Assembly: GCA_045595785.1 (NCBI GenBank)
Contig: JAZOBE010000005.1
Location: 1 to 49,452, forward strand
DNA length: 49,452 nucleotides
Origin: SFLA01 sp045595785
Lineage (GTDB): Bacteria; Bacillota; Clostridia; Oscillospirales; CAG-382
Reading direction: 5' to 3'
Made by a program: the position numbers and the translations under genes. Each line of letters opens with the position of its first letter. Position 1 is the first letter of the stretch. The notes beneath the pieces are model-generated. The model was given only the letters and a program-made list of their open reading frames with translations, was not told the origin of the DNA and made no database searches. Shown in pieces: positions 46,027 to 49,452 of this stretch.

Positions 46027-48504
46027 ATGGATATCGGAATTGGCAACAACGTTAATATAGATATGACCGCGCAAAAAAAGGTCGGTAAATACACATATTA
46101 TAAGAAGGCGTTCCTTTATGCCATACTGCTTGGCAGTATTATTATGATCCCATTCGTTATTTACGAGTGGGTTGGTACGGGACATCCTATTTTCTTGTAT
46201 TTCGGTGACTATAACGCACAGCAGATCCCTTTTTATAAGCATTGCGTGGAAATGGTCCACAGCGGTTCTCTCCGTTGGGACTGGCTTACAGACCTTGGCG
46301 CTAACTTTACGGGAACTTATTCCTATTACCTTTTAGGGTCTCCCTTCTTCTGGCTGATGTGTCTGTTCCCTGCTTCATGGGCGCCCTATCTTATGGCACC
46401 TATATATATTCTCAAATACGGCTGTGCTTCTCTCGTTGCATACACATATCTTAAAAGATTTGTTAAAAAGCAGGATTATGCCGTGCTGGGCGGATTGCTT
46501 TATGCTTTCTGCGGATTCCAGATATACAACACCTTCTTTAACCAGTTCCACGAGGTTGTGGTGCTCTTCCCTCTCCTGCTTATTGGAATGGAGGAGCTTG
46601 TTCAAAACGACAGGCGCGGTATATTCGCACTGGCAGTTGCGGTAAACGCAATGTGCAACTACTTTATGTTTGCAGGTCAAGTCGTTTTCTGCATTATATA
46701 CTTCCTTATCAGAATATTTGATAAAAACTTTAATATAACCATCAAGAAGTTTTTCCTGCTTGCGTTCGAGTCGGTCCTCGGTGTGCTTATATCAGCCATA
46801 CTGTTCCTGCCTGCGGCGGTGGGGGTAATGGATAACCCGCGTCTTGACAGAGTGGGATACGATAAGCTGGCAGACGCTTTGTTCTGGAAGAAGTCTGACG
46901 GAGGATTTACCTTTAATTTCTTCGGTACCGAGATCACTCTGTATACTAAGCGTTACGGTCATATTCTCCAAAGCCTTTTCTTCCCTCCCGACATTGCATC
47001 CCGTACTAACTTTTATTACGGACACGAGACGAGATGGGCTTCCAACGCAGCGTGGATACCTATGTTCGGTATGACAGGCGTGTTTGCTTTCTTCAAACGC
47101 AGAAAGAAGGGCACCTGGCTTAAGGTACTGTGCGCATTCCTTGCAGTATGCTGTTTTGTGCCCGTGCTTAACTCTATGTTCTTCCTGTTCAACACCTCAT
47201 ATTATGCACGATGGATATATATGATGGTGCTTATGTTCGTGGTAGCGACGATAGTTGCCCTTGACGATTTGGAGACTAACTGGAACGGGTCGATATGGCT
47301 TTATTCCGTATTGTGTGCTTGTATTGCGGTTCCGGTAGGATTCTGCTGGACCACCAAGGACGATATAACCACCATGTCCTCCACCCAGTTCTTTGACAGA
47401 TATTGGGTAACTATACTGATAACGGTTATTTCAATTTGTCTTGTTTGGTATTTTATCAAGTACGTGCGCGGTACACCCAAGGAAAGCAAGGTCGCTTTGA
47501 TAATGACGGGCGTTATTATATGCGTGTACGGAATAAACCACATTATTTACGGTAAGTGCCATTCTTATCCCTCCGAGTTTCTTATTGACCAGGCCGTAAA
47601 CGGTGACGTTAAGCTGGATGACCCCGAGGAAGAGTTTTACCGCACAGACTTTTACCGTTCAAGCAGTATCTCAACTTTGGATAATCTTAGCCTTTACTGG
47701 GGTTATCCCGGCGTTGAATGCTTTAATACCATCGTTCCCGGTTCTATAATGACCTTCTACCCCAAGGTTGGCGTTACAAGATCTGTGGGAAGCCGTGCTG
47801 AAGCGTCCAAATACGGTCTTAAAGCGTTCCTTTCCGTCAAGTATTCCTTTATTGTCGAAAGCAAGGAAAACAGCCACAATACCGAAGGCTTTGTTTACAA
47901 GAACAGACAGAACGGATTCACCGTATTCGAAAACGAGTATTACCTCAACATGGGCTTTACCTATGATGAGTTTATGACCGAAAGCGAGTTTGAGAAGTAT
48001 TCCACCTCGGTTCGCCATTCCTTGCTTTGCTCTTATCTTGTAGTGCCCGACGATATGGCGGATTACTATTCGCAGTTTATGAACGAGGTAAAGTTCAAAA
48101 ACGCCAAGAAATCCGGCGTAGAGACCTATAAAGCTTCTGTTCTTGAGAGACAAAAGACCACCTGCGATACCTTTGAATACGATTCCAAGGGCTTTAAGGC
48201 GACCATTACCCTTGATACGCCCGAGGTAGTATTCTTCTCCGTCCCTGCAGACAGAGGCTGGTCCGCTACCGTTAACGGCAAGGAAGTTGACGTTAATACC
48301 GTAACCTACGGATTTATGGCGGTGGAATGTGAAGCAGGCGATAATGAGATAGTATTCACCTACTCTACCCCCGGTTTTGCCGAAGGCGCGCTGGTTGCGG
48401 CAGGCGGTGCGTTGATACTTGGCATATATCTTGTGATTTCCAAGTATACCCGCAAGGAGAAAAAGGGCTGTATGCTTACGGACGGTTACTATGAACAGAT
48501 CTGA
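46027..48504 (+). CDS. yfhO: YfhO-family membrane protein (probable glycosyltransferase-type)
   Basis: An 825-residue protein with about 13 membrane helices over the first two thirds and again at the C-terminus (GALVAAGGALILGIYLVISK). The N-terminal extracytoplasmic loop after helix one has FLYFGDYNAQQIPFYKHCVE, the conserved D-x-x-x-Q region of YfhO. GSLRWDWLTDLGANFTGTYSYY and NQFHEVVVLFPLLLIGMEEL are further family segments. The C-terminal soluble part (about 545-780) ends with the beta domain FFSVPADRGWSATVNGKEVD. In Bacillus, YfhO is linked to lipoteichoic acid glycosylation; the same role is assumed, not shown. GGAGG precedes the ATG. The end overlaps birA by 14 nt. Confidence 0.9.
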   Translation: MDIGIGNNVNIDMTAQKKVGKYTYYKKAFLYAILLGSIIMIPFVIYEWVGTGHPIFLYFGDYNAQQIPFYKHCVEMVHSGSLRWDWLTDLGANFTGTYSYYLLGSPFFWLMCLFPASWAPYLMAPIYILKYGCASLVAYTYLKRFVKKQDYAVLGGLLYAFCGFQIYNTFFNQFHEVVVLFPLLLIGMEELVQNDRRGIFALAVAVNAMCNYFMFAGQVVFCIIYFLIRIFDKNFNITIKKFFLLAFESVLGVLISAILFLPAAVGVMDNPRLDRVGYDKLADALFWKKSDGGFTFNFFGTEITLYTKRYGHILQSLFFPPDIASRTNFYYGHETRWASNAAWIPMFGMTGVFAFFKRRKKGTWLKVLCAFLAVCCFVPVLNSMFFLFNTSYYARWIYMMVLMFVVATIVALDDLETNWNGSIWLYSVLCACIAVPVGFCWTTKDDITTMSSTQFFDRYWVTILITVISICLVWYFIKYVRGTPKESKVALIMTGVIICVYGINHIIYGKCHSYPSEFLIDQAVNGDVKLDDPEEEFYRTDFYRSSSISTLDNLSLYWGYPGVECFNTIVPGSIMTFYPKVGVTRSVGSRAEASKYGLKAFLSVKYSFIVESKENSHNTEGFVYKNRQNGFTVFENEYYLNMGFTYDEFMTESEFEKYSTSVRHSLLCSYLVVPDDMADYYSQFMNEVKFKNAKKSGVETYKASVLERQKTTCDTFEYDSKGFKATITLDTPEVVFFSVPADRGWSATVNGKEVDVNTVTYGFMAVECEAGDNEIVFTYSTPGFAEGALVAAGGALILGIYLVISKYTRKEKKGCMLTDGYYEQI

Positions 48505-49207
48505 TCTGATATATTACCCCGTAGCAGACTCCACCAACCGAGTAATGCGTGAATATATGGACAGGGCTGACCAAGGCTTTACCGTTGTTGCCGGAACGCA
48601 AACGGGCGGCAGAGGCAGAATGGGCAGAAGCTTTATTTCTCCCAACGGCGGTCTGTATATGAGCGTATTGCTTAAGCCGGAAAAGGATAATTTTTCGCTT
48701 ATTACTGCGGCGGCGGCTGTTGCGGTAACCGACGTAATTGAGGAAAATTTCGGAATACAATGCAGTATTAAATGGGTAAACGACCTTTATTATAAAAATA
48801 AAAAGGTTTGCGGTATTCTTGCCGAATCCGTGTTTGACGCTTGCGGTAAGCCGAAGGCGGTAGTATTGGGGGTGGGTATCAATCTCTCCCAACCGAAAGG
48901 CGGATTTCCCGACGAGATAAAGGATATTGCAGGAAGTATCGGCGTTTCCCTTTCTGCTGAGCAAAGAACAGACCTTGCTTTGGAGATTTCAAGCCGTATA
49001 GTTGATATATACCCCCGCCCCGAGTGCTTTGTTGACCGCTACCGCGAGAAAAGCATTGTGGTCGGCAAGGATATATACGTTATACAAAACGGCGTGTCAA
49101 CGCCTGCAAGATGTGTCGGTATCGACGATGAGTGCGGACTTATCGCAAACTTCGGCAACCGTACGGAAATTCTCCGCACAGGAGAAATATCAATAAGAAT
49201 AAAATAA
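48491..49207 (+). CDS. birA: Biotin-[acetyl-CoA-carboxylase] ligase (no DNA-binding domain)
   Basis: A 238-residue enzyme that makes biotinyl-AMP and transfers biotin to a carboxyl carrier protein. Motifs are DSTNRVMREY near residue 14, the adenylate loop GGRGRMGRSFISPNGGLYMS near 38-57, KWVNDLYY with KKVCGILAE, and VVLGVGINL. A C-terminal SH3-like domain starts around residue 190. The N-terminal helix-turn-helix of bifunctional BirA is absent, so it is the group I, non-regulatory type. It starts inside the 3' end of yfhO, so it is expressed with it. Confidence 0.94.
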   Translation: MNRSDLIYYPVADSTNRVMREYMDRADQGFTVVAGTQTGGRGRMGRSFISPNGGLYMSVLLKPEKDNFSLITAAAAVAVTDVIEENFGIQCSIKWVNDLYYKNKKVCGILAESVFDACGKPKAVVLGVGINLSQPKGGFPDEIKDIAGSIGVSLSAEQRTDLALEISSRIVDIYPRPECFVDRYREKSIVVGKDIYVIQNGVSTPARCVGIDDECGLIANFGNRTEILRTGEISIRIK

Positions 49208-49213
49208 AAAAAA

Positions 49214-49252
49214 TCAAGCCGTTGTCAAATAGACAACGGCTTGAAATATTTT
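49214..49252 (+). terminator. Terminator of the yfhO-birA operon
   Basis: Perfect 13-bp stem (49214-49226 with 49232-49244) and a 5-nt loop, followed by AATATTTT. Confidence 0.8.
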
Positions 49253-49264
49253 GATTGAAGTTAC

Positions 49265-49296
49265 AAAACACCCTCCTGTGTTAACAGGAGGATGTT
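49265..49296 (-). terminator. Terminator of the gene entering from the right edge
   Basis: Stem ACACCCTCCTGT/ACAGGAGGATGT (one wobble), 4-nt loop, then TTTTGT on the minus strand. Confidence 0.7.
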
Positions 49297-49318
49297 AAAG
49301 CTGCGCTTATACTAATAT

Positions 49319-49452
49319 CTATTTACTTGAAGCGCCAAGATATTCTTTAATTAGCGCTTCGAAAGGTTCTTTGTCGAAAACATAAGAACCGTATTGCCAT
49401 GGTCTATCAACATAAAATAGATGTTGGGCGTCGTTGCTTATTAGTTCGTAAG
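49319..49452 (-). CDS. C-terminal 43 residues of an unidentified protein (5' end outside window)
   Basis: On the minus strand the frame is open from the right edge to TAG at 49319-49321. The tail reads ELISNDAQHLFYVDRPWQYG, followed by a helix-like KEPFEALIKEYLGASSK. Well-spaced aromatic and acidic residues and a terminator 23 nt downstream support a real gene. No family can be named from this fragment. Confidence 0.6.
   Translation of the reverse strand, partial: YELISNDAQHLFYVDRPWQYGSYVFDKEPFEALIKEYLGASSK

Noticed and set aside
1..49452. Insertion sequences, prophage, CRISPR array, rRNA, replication origin
   Set aside because: No transposase or integrase motifs, no regularly spaced repeats, and no rRNA or DnaA-box cluster were seen on reading both strands.

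Overview
The window reads as a chromosomal segment of an anaerobic, low-to-mid G+C, spore-forming Clostridia member, most like the Ruminococcaceae/Oscillospirales. Supporting signs are the C-terminal dockerin module at the left edge (cellulosome-type protein), a GerA-family germination protein, FeoA/FeoB with a Cys-rich companion, NrdR, YfhO, a DUF1538/PII pair, strong sigma-A promoters (TTGACA/TATAAT with 16-18 nt spacing), AGGAGG-type ribosome sites and frequent GTG/TTG starts. The taxon is inference. I saw no phage, IS element, CRISPR array or rRNA.

Region 1-12.3 kb (mostly minus strand): the end of a dockerin protein, then pyrF with an upstream XRE/orotate-phosphoribosyltransferase-like fusion. 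Next comes a compact operon transcribed leftwards: pheA, aroB, aroC, aroE-aroK (fused), aroQ, aroA, tyrA and aroF. It encodes all seven shikimate steps to chorismate plus the branches to prephenate, phenylpyruvate and hydroxyphenylpyruvate. A divergent TetR regulator and a lysophospholipid-acyltransferase-like protein share a putative 15-bp operator with it.

Region 12.3-22.2 kb (accessory): a HAD hydrolase, two overlapping XRE regulators, and an operon of a six-hairpin glycosidase, a small membrane protein broken by an in-frame TAA, and a MutS-like ATPase. A COG3910-type ATPase lies downstream of a double flavodoxin-like protein. A DeoR regulator follows, with a large palindrome over its own promoter.

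Region 22.2-32.1 kb: metY-metA (acetyl-homoserine route to methionine), DUF2971, a low-molecular-weight tyrosine phosphatase with a TIGR04076 protein, a DUF1538 membrane protein with a tandem PII-like protein, a feoA-feoB-Cys-rich peptide iron-uptake operon with a recurring TTAG-N6-CTAA site, and nrdR.

Region 32.1-41.3 kb: a LytM/M23-like membrane-anchored protein with a lipoprotein, an atypical GerA operon, a Gfo/Idh/MocA oxidoreductase, a DUF4349 lipoprotein, a SulP anion transporter, tRNA-Leu and a small membrane protein.

Region 41.3-49.4 kb: a secreted protein, two related membrane-anchored proteins and a radical SAM/SPASM enzyme that look like one surface cassette; a TM2-domain protein; a TetR gene with a broken 5' end but an intact promoter and operator; tRNA-Tyr and tRNA-Thr; yfhO-birA; and the 3' end of an unidentified gene. 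The best leads are the XRE-OPRT fusion, the shared aro/TetR operator, the domain insertion in FeoB, the surface cassette, the atypical GerA operon and the glycosidase/MutS-like operon.
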